A DNA stretch of 5,745 nucleotides, from NCBI GenBank assembly GCA_021788795.1, contig JAJYKG010000145.1, forward strand, positions 1 through 5,745, written 5' to 3'. The translations under genes were made by a program, and so were the position numbers. Of this stretch, positions 1 to 5,672 are shown one piece after another. Source of the stretch: Thermoplasmata archaeon (GTDB taxonomy: Archaea > Thermoplasmatota > Thermoplasmata > RBG-16-68-12). The notes beneath the pieces are model-generated. The model was not told where the DNA came from. It made no database searches and saw only the letters and a list, made by a program, of their open reading frames with translations. Position 1 is the first letter of the stretch. The number at the start of each line of letters is the position of its first letter.

Positions 1-593
1 CCGCGGGCGAAGAAGCTCCGGAAGTCCGTGAAGTCGAATGTGATGTTCAGGTTGTGGTCGAAGCCCATGCCGGAGACCCACGCCGCCTGGAGGTCGTAGG
101 GGCTGTGCGTCGGATAGCCGGAGGGCGTGACCCCGCCCCAGTCCTTCGGGGGCAGGAGGGCGAGCTGCGGCACGTCGGCGTAGGAGCCGTTCGGGATCAC
201 GTACATGATCGCGCGGTGGATGATCGGCGTGGCCGTCGGGTCGTACGCGAGGCGGAAGATGATCACATCCCCGTAGTCGCCGTAGGTCGAGTACCCGGTG
301 GCCCTCCCCTGCAGGTACGTGATGACGTCGCTCCGGGCGGGCGCCGCCTTCACGAAGACGAGGTCGCCCGTGTCGATCACGCCGATGTACGACGTGGTCT
401 CGCTGTGCTGCATGGACCCGCTCTCGACGACCACGAGGGGAGGCCACACCCCCGTGTACGCGTAGATGGCCGCGAGGATCACGACGACGATGATGACCGC
501 GATCGCCACGTCCCGCACCCACGCCTTCCACCCGTCCTGCGAGGACTTCTCGTCCTCCTCGTCCTCCCCCCCGGACGGGCGGCGTTTCGTCAT
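1..593 (-). CDS. Signal peptidase I, archaeal Ser/His type (3' end cut by window edge)
   Basis: This membrane serine protease removes signal peptides from secreted proteins on the outer face of the cytoplasmic membrane. I translated it by hand from the ATG at 593, and 197 codons are visible before the left edge. An acidic, charged cytoplasmic tail (residues 1-28, with a GGEDEEDEK run) is followed by one strongly hydrophobic segment (about 29-50). Next comes the box-B motif ESGSMQHSE, in which S60 precedes M61 and is the expected nucleophile. H126 in PIIHRAI takes the place of the lysine used by bacterial enzymes, as in archaeal and ER (Sec11-like) peptidases. The acidic residue of box E is less clear: a GFDHN stretch (D179) is the best candidate, and a canonical GDNN is not seen. 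The start is supported by a TATA-like box 26-31 nt upstream, implying a leaderless mRNA. The C-terminus, probably including more membrane segments, lies outside the window. Confidence 0.9.
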   Translation of the reverse strand, partial: MTKRRPSGGEDEEDEKSSQDGWKAWVRDVAIAVIIVVVILAAIYAYTGVWPPLVVVESGSMQHSETTSYIGVIDTGDLVFVKAAPARSDVITYLQGRATGYSTYGDYGDVIIFRLAYDPTATPIIHRAIMYVIPNGSYADVPQLALLPPKDWGGVTPSGYPTHSPYDLQAAWVSGMGFDHNLNITFDFTDFRSFFAR

Positions 594-618
594 GGGCGCG
601 TCCCAACCGCCTTCCCCC

Positions 619-624
619 TATAAA
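619..624 (-). promoter_or_regulatory. TATA box of the signal peptidase gene
   Basis: The minus strand reads CTTTATAGGG here, with the TTTATA core at 624-619. Its centre is about 28 nt before the ATG at 593, so transcription would start at or within a few bases of the start codon. It lies in the 48-nt gap after the phosphoesterase stop codon, so the signal peptidase can be transcribed independently of the genes upstream. Confidence 0.65.
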
Positions 625-625
625 G

Positions 626-637
626 GTCCCGTGGGAC
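626..637. repeat. Short palindrome abutting the signal peptidase TATA box
   Basis: The sequence GTCCC-GT-GGGAC is a perfect 5-bp inverted repeat with a 2-nt centre. It sits directly upstream of the TATA box on the transcribed strand, where the BRE (TFB contact) would lie. It could be an operator or simply a by-product of G+C-rich sequence. As an RNA hairpin after the phosphoesterase stop it would be weak and has no following U tract in the transcribed direction. Confidence 0.4.
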
Positions 638-641
638 GGCC

Positions 642-1370
642 CTAGAAGTCGAAGACGGAGATCGCCTTGCGCACCGGATAGGCGACGTTGTGCACCGGCA
701 CCAGGGGACCGGGCTCGGCGAAGGCGTCGAGGGTCTGCCGCGGCGCGCGGAGCTCCGCGAAGGGGATGCCCTTGTGGATGTGGCCGTGGATCACGAGCGT
801 GGGCCGACGGCGGAGGACCACGGGCTCGAGCGCCTTGCACCCGAGTTCGGGACGCCACGCCTCCTTCTCCTTGCCCATCGTCGCGTACGTCGGCGGGTAG
901 TGCGTGAGGAGGATCCTCGCGTCGTCCCCCGCCGCGAGGTGGTCCAGGGTCTCGATTCGCCGCCGGTAGTCCGCCTCGAGGTGGGGGAGGTTCTTCCGCT
1001 GCCAGTAGGTCGGCCGGTCCAGGCTGCCCAGGCTCCCGATGATCCGGACGTGCCTCCCGCGGGCCTCGAACCCCGCGGACTCGTCCTGGAGGAACCGCAC
1101 CGCATAGCGGGCGGCGTACCGCGCCACGTAGGCCGGCCGGTCGTGCTCGTACTCGTTGTTGCCGAAGACGGCCCAGAGGGGCGCGTCGACGTGGCGACGG
1201 ATCTCCTCGAGGGCCTCGCCGAACGCCTCGATGTCGTTGCGATCCGTCGTGTCGCCCGCGAGGAGCATCAGGTCCACGTCCCCGAGGCGCTCCAGGTCCG
1301 CGCGGAACGCCTCCAGGTGCTCGTGCCCGTGGATGTCCCCCACGGCCGCGATCCGCATGGCGTCTCGCAT
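642..1370 (-). CDS. Calcineurin-like metallophosphoesterase (Icc/COG2129-like)
   Basis: This is a predicted soluble two-metal phosphoesterase of 242 residues; the substrate is not evident. The complete superfamily motif set is present in order: GDIHG (D12, H14), GDTTDR (D40), GNNE (N71), LLTHYPP (H157) and HGHIHKG (H195, H197). Together these supply the usual metal ligands and catalytic histidine, so the enzyme should be active. The length is typical of single-domain members, with no signal peptide or membrane segment. The start at 1370 (MRDAM) is used here; a second in-frame ATG at 1358 (MRIAAV) is equally compatible with the fold, because the first strand begins right after it. The gene lies 30 nt downstream of the DP1 stop, and I see no TATA box at the right distance, so it is probably translated from the DP1 transcript. 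A GGAAGG at 1389-1394 is a possible but distant ribosome site. Assignment to the superfamily is secure; the subgroup is a guess. Confidence 0.9.
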   Translation of the reverse strand: MRDAMRIAAVGDIHGHEHLEAFRADLERLGDVDLMLLAGDTTDRNDIEAFGEALEEIRRHVDAPLWAVFGNNEYEHDRPAYVARYAARYAVRFLQDESAGFEARGRHVRIIGSLGSLDRPTYWQRKNLPHLEADYRRRIETLDHLAAGDDARILLTHYPPTYATMGKEKEAWRPELGCKALEPVVLRRRPTLVIHGHIHKGIPFAELRAPRQTLDAFAEPGPLVPVHNVAYPVRKAISVFDF

Positions 1371-1400
1371 CCCGGCGGGGCCGATGAACCTTCCTGGCCG

Positions 1401-2909
1401 TCAGAACTCCTTGATGGCCGCGACGCCCGTCGCCAGGTCGACGATGGGCAGCCGCGCAGGCAGGGGCTCGATGTTCCGCATCTTCTGGTACGGCGTCTGC
1501 GCCTGCCAGGTGGACGAGTTCACGAGGAGGACGCCGCGGTACGTGTCCACGCCGACGCTGTGGACGTGCCCCGTGACGAAGATGTCCGGGACGTCGTCGA
1601 TGATCAGGTGGTCCTCCGCCTCCGGGGCGATGGGCGTCTTGCCGCCATAGATGGGCGCGAGGTGCCGCATCTTGAGCATCTCCCGCATCGCATCCAGGGG
1701 CCGGTGGTAGTTCATCCCCGGAATCGTCGAGACGAAGTCGTCCATGGAGCGCCCGTGGTAGGCGAGGACCTTGACGCCGTGCAGGCTCACGAGGCTCGGG
1801 TTCCCCGCGAACGTGATGTTGGAGTCAAAGAGCTTCTGGATCGGCACGGGCAGTGCGGGCTGCGGCTCCGCCGGCCGGACGGCGTCGTGGTTCCCGGGGA
1901 TCATGACGACGGAGACGTGGTCGGGCAGGGCGGCCATCATCTTGGCGAGGGCCTCGTACTGCGCGTAGATGTCGTCGATCGCGAGTTCCTCGTCCTGGCG
2001 CGGGAAGACGCCGATGCCGTCGACCACGTCCCCGCTCACGACGAGGTAGCGCAGGGAGCGGGCGACCTCGTCGTCGCTCGACATCCAGGCGGTGAGCTTG
2101 GCCCACTTCTCGGCGAGGAACGTGTTGCTGCCCACGTGGATGTCGGAGAGGAACGCCGCGCGCACGTGTTCGCGGATGCCGCGGAAGGGTTTCGTCCCGG
2201 GCACGTCGGGCCGGACGACGGACTCGGCGATGACCAGCCCGCGGTCGTTGACCTTGCCCACGACCCCGACGACCTCGTCCATGACGAAGGTCTCCGAGGC
2301 CGACGCGGAGTCGGAGAGCACGAGCACGGAGATCCGGTCCGTCTCGTCCTCGAGCTCCAGGATCCGGTGCCCGTTCTTCGTGGCGCGGATGTCGGAGACC
2401 ATCCCGATGAAGCGGACCTCGCGGGTCGACCGGCGCGCTCGGGAGATGTCCTGGGCGCCGCCGAACTCGTGGCGGCCGCGGAGCATGCGGGAAACGGTCT
2501 GGAACCGGTTCCGGAAGTAGCGCGTGAAGTCCTCCAGGGTCCCCTCGCACGTGGACCGGCCGGTGATGTCCCGCAGGATCCGGATGTCCGGCTCCTCTTG
2601 GGCTGCCGGCTCCCCTTGCCGGCGGAAGGACGCGGCGACCGGGAGGACCGGGGCGAGGAGCGCCGCGGCGGGCGCGGGCCGCGGCGGGGGCGCAAGGGGC
2701 TCCGCCCTCGTGCGCACGGCCACGCTGCGGCCGATGTCGGCCGCCTTCACCACGTCCTGGAGGGTGACCACGAACGGCACCTCCGGGCACGCGGCCAGGA
2801 AGCGATCCAGGGGGCCGAGGGGATCCGACTGGGAGAGCAGGTACTCGATCGCGGCGGGCTCGAGCAGGGTGCCCCTCTGGCTCACGAACGCCAAAAGCTC
2901 TTCCCGCAT
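1401..2909 (-). CDS. polB: DNA polymerase D (PolII) small subunit DP1, 3'-5' exonuclease
   Basis: This is the small, proofreading subunit of the archaeal replicative polymerase PolD, which partners with the large subunit DP2 (not in this window). It has 502 residues. An N-terminal helical region (1-60) is followed by a Pro/Ala-rich, low-complexity linker (about 70-107). An OB-fold follows (about 165-235: VRFIGMVSDI...ILELEDETD), then a calcineurin/Mre11-like phosphoesterase domain (about 248-502). Nuclease motifs are all intact: LSDIHVG (D256, H258), SGDVVDG (D294), PGNHD (N340, H341, D342), AYHGRS (H385) and TGHVH (H448, H450). The C-terminal block TPYQKMRNIEP with the following PIVDL is characteristic of DP1 and separates it from simple phosphoesterases. 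Eukaryotic B-subunit homologues have lost these metal ligands, whereas this one should be catalytic. No intein is seen. The start at 2909 is supported by a T-rich TATA box about 30 nt upstream. The gene probably leads a two-gene operon with the phosphoesterase. Confidence 0.97.
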   Translation of the reverse strand: MREELLAFVSQRGTLLEPAAIEYLLSQSDPLGPLDRFLAACPEVPFVVTLQDVVKAADIGRSVAVRTRAEPLAPPPRPAPAAALLAPVLPVAASFRRQGEPAAQEEPDIRILRDITGRSTCEGTLEDFTRYFRNRFQTVSRMLRGRHEFGGAQDISRARRSTREVRFIGMVSDIRATKNGHRILELEDETDRISVLVLSDSASASETFVMDEVVGVVGKVNDRGLVIAESVVRPDVPGTKPFRGIREHVRAAFLSDIHVGSNTFLAEKWAKLTAWMSSDDEVARSLRYLVVSGDVVDGIGVFPRQDEELAIDDIYAQYEALAKMMAALPDHVSVVMIPGNHDAVRPAEPQPALPVPIQKLFDSNITFAGNPSLVSLHGVKVLAYHGRSMDDFVSTIPGMNYHRPLDAMREMLKMRHLAPIYGGKTPIAPEAEDHLIIDDVPDIFVTGHVHSVGVDTYRGVLLVNSSTWQAQTPYQKMRNIEPLPARLPIVDLATGVAAIKEF

Positions 2910-2934
2910 CCGGGGCGCACATTGGGAGGGCCCG

Positions 2935-2944
2935 CATAAAAAAG
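2935..2944 (-). promoter_or_regulatory. TATA box of the DP1 gene
   Basis: The minus strand reads CTTTTTTATG at 2944-2935, an A/T run that stands out from very G+C-rich surroundings. Its centre is about 30 nt before the DP1 ATG at 2909, consistent with a leaderless or nearly leaderless transcript. No Shine-Dalgarno sequence precedes the start, which agrees with this. Confidence 0.6.
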
Positions 2945-2957
2945 GTTCGTCCCGAAC
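2945..2957. repeat. Short palindrome between the divergent DP1 and UPF0201 promoters
   Basis: GTTCG-TCC-CGAAC is a perfect 5-bp inverted repeat with a 3-nt centre. It directly abuts the upstream side of the DP1 TATA box and lies 15 bp from the TATA box of the divergent gene. A protein bound here could affect both promoters. The role is inferred only from position and symmetry. Confidence 0.4.
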
Positions 2958-2972
2958 GCCCGCGGCGTCACG

Positions 2973-2981
2973 AAAATTATA
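2973..2981 (+). promoter_or_regulatory. TATA box of the UPF0201-family gene
   Basis: An AAAATTATA run at 2973-2981 is centred about 28 nt before the GTG start at 3005. This again predicts a leaderless transcript. It supports the GTG over the out-of-frame ATG at 2995, which would open a different and unconvincing reading frame. Confidence 0.6.
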
Positions 2982-3004
2982 GGCGACGCGGAGAATGCCG
3001 CGCC

Positions 3005-3409
3005 GTGCTGCGCGTCCGCGTCGAGACGCCCTGCCGGACGACCGAGGATCCGGCGAAGGTGAGGGCCGCGCTCCTCCGGCTCTTCCCGGACCTCGTCCTC
3101 GAGCACGAGGACGACCGCATCGTCGGGACCTCGGCCTCCCTGGAGAAGCTCCGGGAGCTCATCCGGAACCAGCGGATCCGGGACACGGCCCGGGGGCAGC
3201 TCCTGGCCGGCCGGCAGGGGGACCGCACGCGTGTCCTGCTGAGCAAGCAGGCGGCCGCCATGGGCGTCGTGAACTTCGCCGCGGGGTCGCCCCTCGGGGA
3301 CGTCGCCGTCGAGATCGAGTCCGACGACCTGACCGCGGCGATCGATTACGTGGCGGAGAGCACCGTGGAGCGTGCCGTCAGGCCGTCCGGCCGCAGCGAA
3401 GGCACGTGA
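3005..3409 (+). CDS. UPF0201 / Pfam RNA_binding (DUF54) family archaeal protein
   Basis: This is a small protein (134 residues) of an archaea-wide family, labelled RNA_binding in Pfam but without an established cellular role. Family features I recognise are the start RVRVETPCRTTEDPAKVRAALL, which gives a strand and then a TEDPxKVxxA helix, a central LEKLRELIRNQRIRDTAR helix, and the later LSKQAAAMGVVNFA...SPLGD segment. The QRIRDTAR and KQAAxxGxVNF blocks are the strongest signatures. The start codon is GTG (read as Met), chosen because the family begins at this strand and because a TATA box lies 28 nt upstream. The conserved core ends near residue 120; the last residues (VRPSGRSEGT) look like an unconserved tail encoded where the gene overlaps its convergent neighbour. 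It is divergent from DP1 across a 95-bp shared promoter region, which hints at, but does not prove, co-regulation with replication. Confidence 0.88.
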   Translation: MLRVRVETPCRTTEDPAKVRAALLRLFPDLVLEHEDDRIVGTSASLEKLRELIRNQRIRDTARGQLLAGRQGDRTRVLLSKQAAAMGVVNFAAGSPLGDVAVEIESDDLTAAIDYVAESTVERAVRPSGRSEGT

Positions 3410-5462
3410 AGGACCGGTTCTCGTAGCGGGCCTCCACCCAGCCGCAGTACGGGCACTGGAACCGCACGGGCGGGTATCCGTAGGGAGGCGGATGGTAGGT
3501 CGGGGCGTATCCCTGCGGGAGCATCGAGCCGCCCCGAGCCGGCGGCGGGGCCGCGGCCGGCGGCGCCCACGTCTGCGGCTGCGGGCGTGCATAGGCCTGC
3601 GGAGGCGGGGGCGAGTACGCCGGCGGAGGGGGCGGGGGCGGGGCGTAGGGGTACGACGGCCCGGGGACGCCCAGGCTCGGCGGGGCATAGTTCCAGGTCC
3701 CGGGAGGCGCGCCGGGCGGGCCGCCCACGAGAAGAGGCTGGCGCACCACGCGCGCCTGGAACCCGCGACGGAAGTCCTTGAACTCCTCCCAACCGTACAG
3801 GGCGTACCAGGCGAGGAAGCCGGATCCCGCGATCGCGAGTCCGATGTAGAACAGATTGGTGGCGAGGTCGAGCCCCGCGCCGCCGACGCCCTCGAGGGAC
3901 AACGCGAGCGAACCGTCCGTCGCGAAATGGAGGAGGATCGCGGCGCCGAGGCCGTGTCGGACGTAGATGTATCCCGCGCCCAGCCCCATGACGAACACGG
4001 GGACGACCTTCCACCAGCCCCAGCCGCCACCCGCGGCGTGGGCGATGGCCCACAGGAAGGCGCTGACGGGGATGAGGATCGCCGCGGCGAGCTTCGCCTC
4101 CTGGGACGACTCCCTCCGGAGGTTGCCGCCCCAGAGGTAGTGCCACGCCCCTCGCAGGATCGCGCCCGCCCGGCCCGGACCCCCTGGGGGCGGGTAGGGC
4201 CGGCCGCTCACGAGGCGATAAAGGAGCGCCGCGATGGCCATGGGCACGCCGATGAGGAACAGGCGGTACGCGATCTCCTCCCAGACGGAGGCCGCGGTGA
4301 GCTGGAAGATGTCCGTCCACGCGTTCGTCGGGGTCGTGCTGATCGGGGAGGTGACCGGCGCCCCGAGCGCCTCGATCACGAGGATGACGACGAACTGGAA
4401 GAAGGTCCCCGCGAGCCACACCTGGGCGACCGCGACCCATGCGGACATGCTCCGCAGCCGCGTGCTGATGTTCTCGAGCGGCGCGGAGAAGGCCCGGGCG
4501 GTGCGCTTGCGTTCCCGCACCGAATACCATGCGGCGGAGAGGACGAGGACCGCGACGAGGAAGCCGTAGTAGGCGAGGAACTGCCCCTGATCCCAGGAAA
4601 GCCACAGGAGGCTCGGGAGGGGCAGCGGGAGGTAGAGGTAGAAGTACGCGTTCGTGATCCAGCCCAGCTTGACGTTGTCGAAGCCCACCTGGGCCGCGGC
4701 CGAGTTGTTCGGCGCGAGGAAGGCGACCTTGAGGAAGTACGTGCCGGCGAAGCCGGTCGAGTTGCTCACGTCCACGGTCGGGGTGGTCGTCCAGGTGCCG
4801 GTCGCGGTCACGGGCAGGACGACGGCGTCGGAGAAGTTGAGTCCCTGGGCCGTGGGCTCCAGCGAGATCACGATGTCGCCGGCGACCTGCGTGCGGTAGT
4901 CGAGCACCGCTTCGGCAATGTACGGCGCGGACCCGGTGAATTGGACGGCCTCGACCCACATGCCGCCGACCGGGGACCCGGCGGGCAGGGTCATCGCGAG
5001 GTATCCGTCCGGATTACCGCCTGAGCCCGCGTACGTGCCCGTGGCCGACGAGGCGTTCAGGGCCCGGAAGCTCCAGTTCGCGTTCCCCGTCGCGAAGGTC
5101 TGGTTCGGGTTGTGGCCCGAGGTGATGCCCTGGATCCCCGGCACGACGTAGGGCGGGCTCAGCAGGAGCCCGGCGAAGTTGAGGGCGATGAACACGAGGA
5201 AGCCCACGACCGCGAGCGTCCAGAGGACGGAGAGGAAGCGATGGAGGTCCGGGGAGCCTCGCGGGACGGGAAGCGGGGCGTAGGGCATCGCGCCCGCGGG
5301 GAGGCCGCACCGCGGGCAGAAACGGCCCTGGTAGGCCGTCCCGCACCGGGGGCAGGTCACGGAGAACACCATGGGCTGCGGGACGGCCGCTGCCGCGGCG
5401 GGCGCCCCGCACCTCGGGCAGAAGTTCCCCTCGTACTGGGCGCCGCAGCGGGGGCACGCCAT
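3378..5462 (-). CDS. CPBP/Abi-family intramembrane metalloprotease with three zinc ribbons
   Basis: This is a predicted multi-pass membrane protein of 694 residues. Two tandem cytoplasmic zinc ribbons (C3/C6/C15/C18 and C37/C40/C49/C52) precede a membrane anchor (about 75-101). A Ser/Thr/Gly-rich, beta-type domain (about 105-270) should lie outside the cell. Further helices (about 294-314, 341-366) lead to the CPBP core: EExxxR at E395, E396, R400; a WAIAH segment ending in H475, corresponding to FxxxH; and HFATD with H512 and D516. These are the motifs of Rce1/CPBP glutamate-type membrane proteases. Arg/Lys-rich loops (315-338, 443-457, 558-575) fit the inside-positive rule. A Pro/Tyr/Ala-rich tail (582-663) ends in a third ribbon (C670/C673/C687/C690). 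The substrate is unknown; family members process prenylated or other membrane proteins or act as Abi or bacteriocin-immunity factors. The ATG at 5462 has a TATA box 28 nt upstream. Family confidence is high; function is unassigned. Confidence 0.9.
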   Translation of the reverse strand: MACPRCGAQYEGNFCPRCGAPAAAAAVPQPMVFSVTCPRCGTAYQGRFCPRCGLPAGAMPYAPLPVPRGSPDLHRFLSVLWTLAVVGFLVFIALNFAGLLLSPPYVVPGIQGITSGHNPNQTFATGNANWSFRALNASSATGTYAGSGGNPDGYLAMTLPAGSPVGGMWVEAVQFTGSAPYIAEAVLDYRTQVAGDIVISLEPTAQGLNFSDAVVLPVTATGTWTTTPTVDVSNSTGFAGTYFLKVAFLAPNNSAAAQVGFDNVKLGWITNAYFYLYLPLPLPSLLWLSWDQGQFLAYYGFLVAVLVLSAAWYSVRERKRTARAFSAPLENISTRLRSMSAWVAVAQVWLAGTFFQFVVILVIEALGAPVTSPISTTPTNAWTDIFQLTAASVWEEIAYRLFLIGVPMAIAALLYRLVSGRPYPPPGGPGRAGAILRGAWHYLWGGNLRRESSQEAKLAAAILIPVSAFLWAIAHAAGGGWGWWKVVPVFVMGLGAGYIYVRHGLGAAILLHFATDGSLALSLEGVGGAGLDLATNLFYIGLAIAGSGFLAWYALYGWEEFKDFRRGFQARVVRQPLLVGGPPGAPPGTWNYAPPSLGVPGPSYPYAPPPPPPPAYSPPPPQAYARPQPQTWAPPAAAPPPARGGSMLPQGYAPTYHPPPYGYPPVRFQCPYCGWVEARYENRSFTCLRCGRTA
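3474..3719 (-). repeat. Pro/Tyr-rich low-complexity linker within the CPBP protein
   Basis: Residues 582-663 of the protease are dominated by Pro, Tyr, Ala and Gly, including a run of seven prolines (608-614) and recurring PPxY- and YxPP-like units. It should be a flexible or extended cytoplasmic arm joining the last membrane helix to the C-terminal zinc ribbon. The DNA is correspondingly repetitive (ggcggggg-type runs) and could be prone to slippage. Confidence 0.75.
5304..5456 (-). repeat. Tandem duplicated zinc-ribbon coding units
   Basis: Residues 3-19 and 37-53 of the CPBP protein are near copies: CPRCGxxYxGxFCPRCG occurs twice, offset by 34 residues (102 nt). The coding DNA is clearly similar between the copies, which suggests internal duplication of a CxxC-x8-CxxC ribbon separated by an Ala/Pro-rich spacer. 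Confidence 0.8.
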
Positions 5463-5486
5463 AAGTGGCGATACGATGGGCTGGCG

Positions 5487-5494
5487 CTATTTAA
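5487..5494 (-). promoter_or_regulatory. TATA box of the CPBP protease gene
   Basis: The minus strand reads TTAAATAG at 5494-5487, centred 28 nt before the ATG at 5462. The spacing predicts a leaderless mRNA and supports that start codon, from which the first zinc ribbon begins immediately (Cys at residue 3). Confidence 0.65.
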
Positions 5495-5531
5495 CGGATT
5501 GGGTGTCCGCCCGGAGGGATTCGTCCTCGCA

Positions 5532-5575
5532 CCGACCCGCGGGGGCGGGCTTCGGCGCCCTGCGCCCTGGGTCGG
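5532..5575. repeat. G+C-rich interrupted inverted repeat
   Basis: CCGACCC (5532-5538) and GGGTCGG (5569-5575) are perfect 7-bp inverted copies, with an inner pair GGGCG (5543-5547) and CGCCC (5563-5567). The dyad lies between the two divergent TATA boxes. It could be an operator for either gene, or a chance result of high G+C. Confidence 0.35.
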
Positions 5576-5598
5576 GCGGCCGTCGGGCCTCTCCGAAC

Positions 5599-5609
5599 GT
5601 TTATATTGA
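5599..5609 (+). promoter_or_regulatory. TATA box of the right-edge gene
   Basis: GTTTATATTGA at 5599-5609 is the best TATA match in the window. With the usual 25-28 nt spacing, transcription would start near 5630, leaving an untranslated leader of roughly 45-50 nt before the ATG at 5679. This differs from the other genes here, which appear leaderless. Confidence 0.7.
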
Positions 5610-5666
5610 GTCCGACCGGTTCCCGCGTCCTCCCCCGGCGTCCCGGCGGAGACGGCCCTCGGTCAT

Positions 5667-5672
5667 GGAGGA
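5667..5672 (+). promoter_or_regulatory. Shine-Dalgarno site of the right-edge gene
   Basis: GGAGGA is complementary to the CCTCC core at the 3' end of archaeal 16S rRNA. The last G of GGAGG lies seven bases before the ATG at 5679, an ideal spacing. It decides that start over the ATG at 5665, which lies partly under the site and opens only a 17-codon frame. Confidence 0.75.

Noticed and set aside
54..623. Plus-strand open frame at the left edge
   Set aside because: It is antisense to the signal peptidase, whose catalytic Ser and His boxes are unmistakable; the plus-strand product is His/Asp/Arg-rich without domain features.
626..644. Hairpin terminator after the phosphoesterase gene
   Set aside because: The GTCCC/GGGAC arms have only two bases between them, and no T-run follows suitable for archaeal termination beyond the TATA box itself, so a promoter-linked site is the better reading.
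690..2939. Very long plus-strand open frame antisense to the phosphoesterase and DP1 genes
   Set aside because: It is a product of high G+C and strong third-position bias on the opposite strand. The translation is an Arg/Val/Asp/Gly-rich low-complexity string with no motifs, whereas the minus strand holds two complete, motif-rich enzymes.
2995..3426. Alternative start (ATG at 2995) upstream of the UPF0201 gene
   Set aside because: It is in a different frame and gives an Arg/Pro-rich product. The GTG at 3005 gives a clear family match with correct TATA spacing.
3474..3719. Possible tandem-repeat or mobile DNA in the ggcggggg-rich stretch
   Set aside because: The reading frame continues uninterrupted and encodes a Pro/Tyr-rich linker, which explains the repetitive DNA.
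3346..4959. Long minus- and plus-strand open frames (3346-4959 and 3372-5024) within the CPBP gene
   Set aside because: Both are Arg/Gly/Pro-rich shadows of the 694-residue protein, which has convincing membrane helices, catalytic motifs and zinc ligands.
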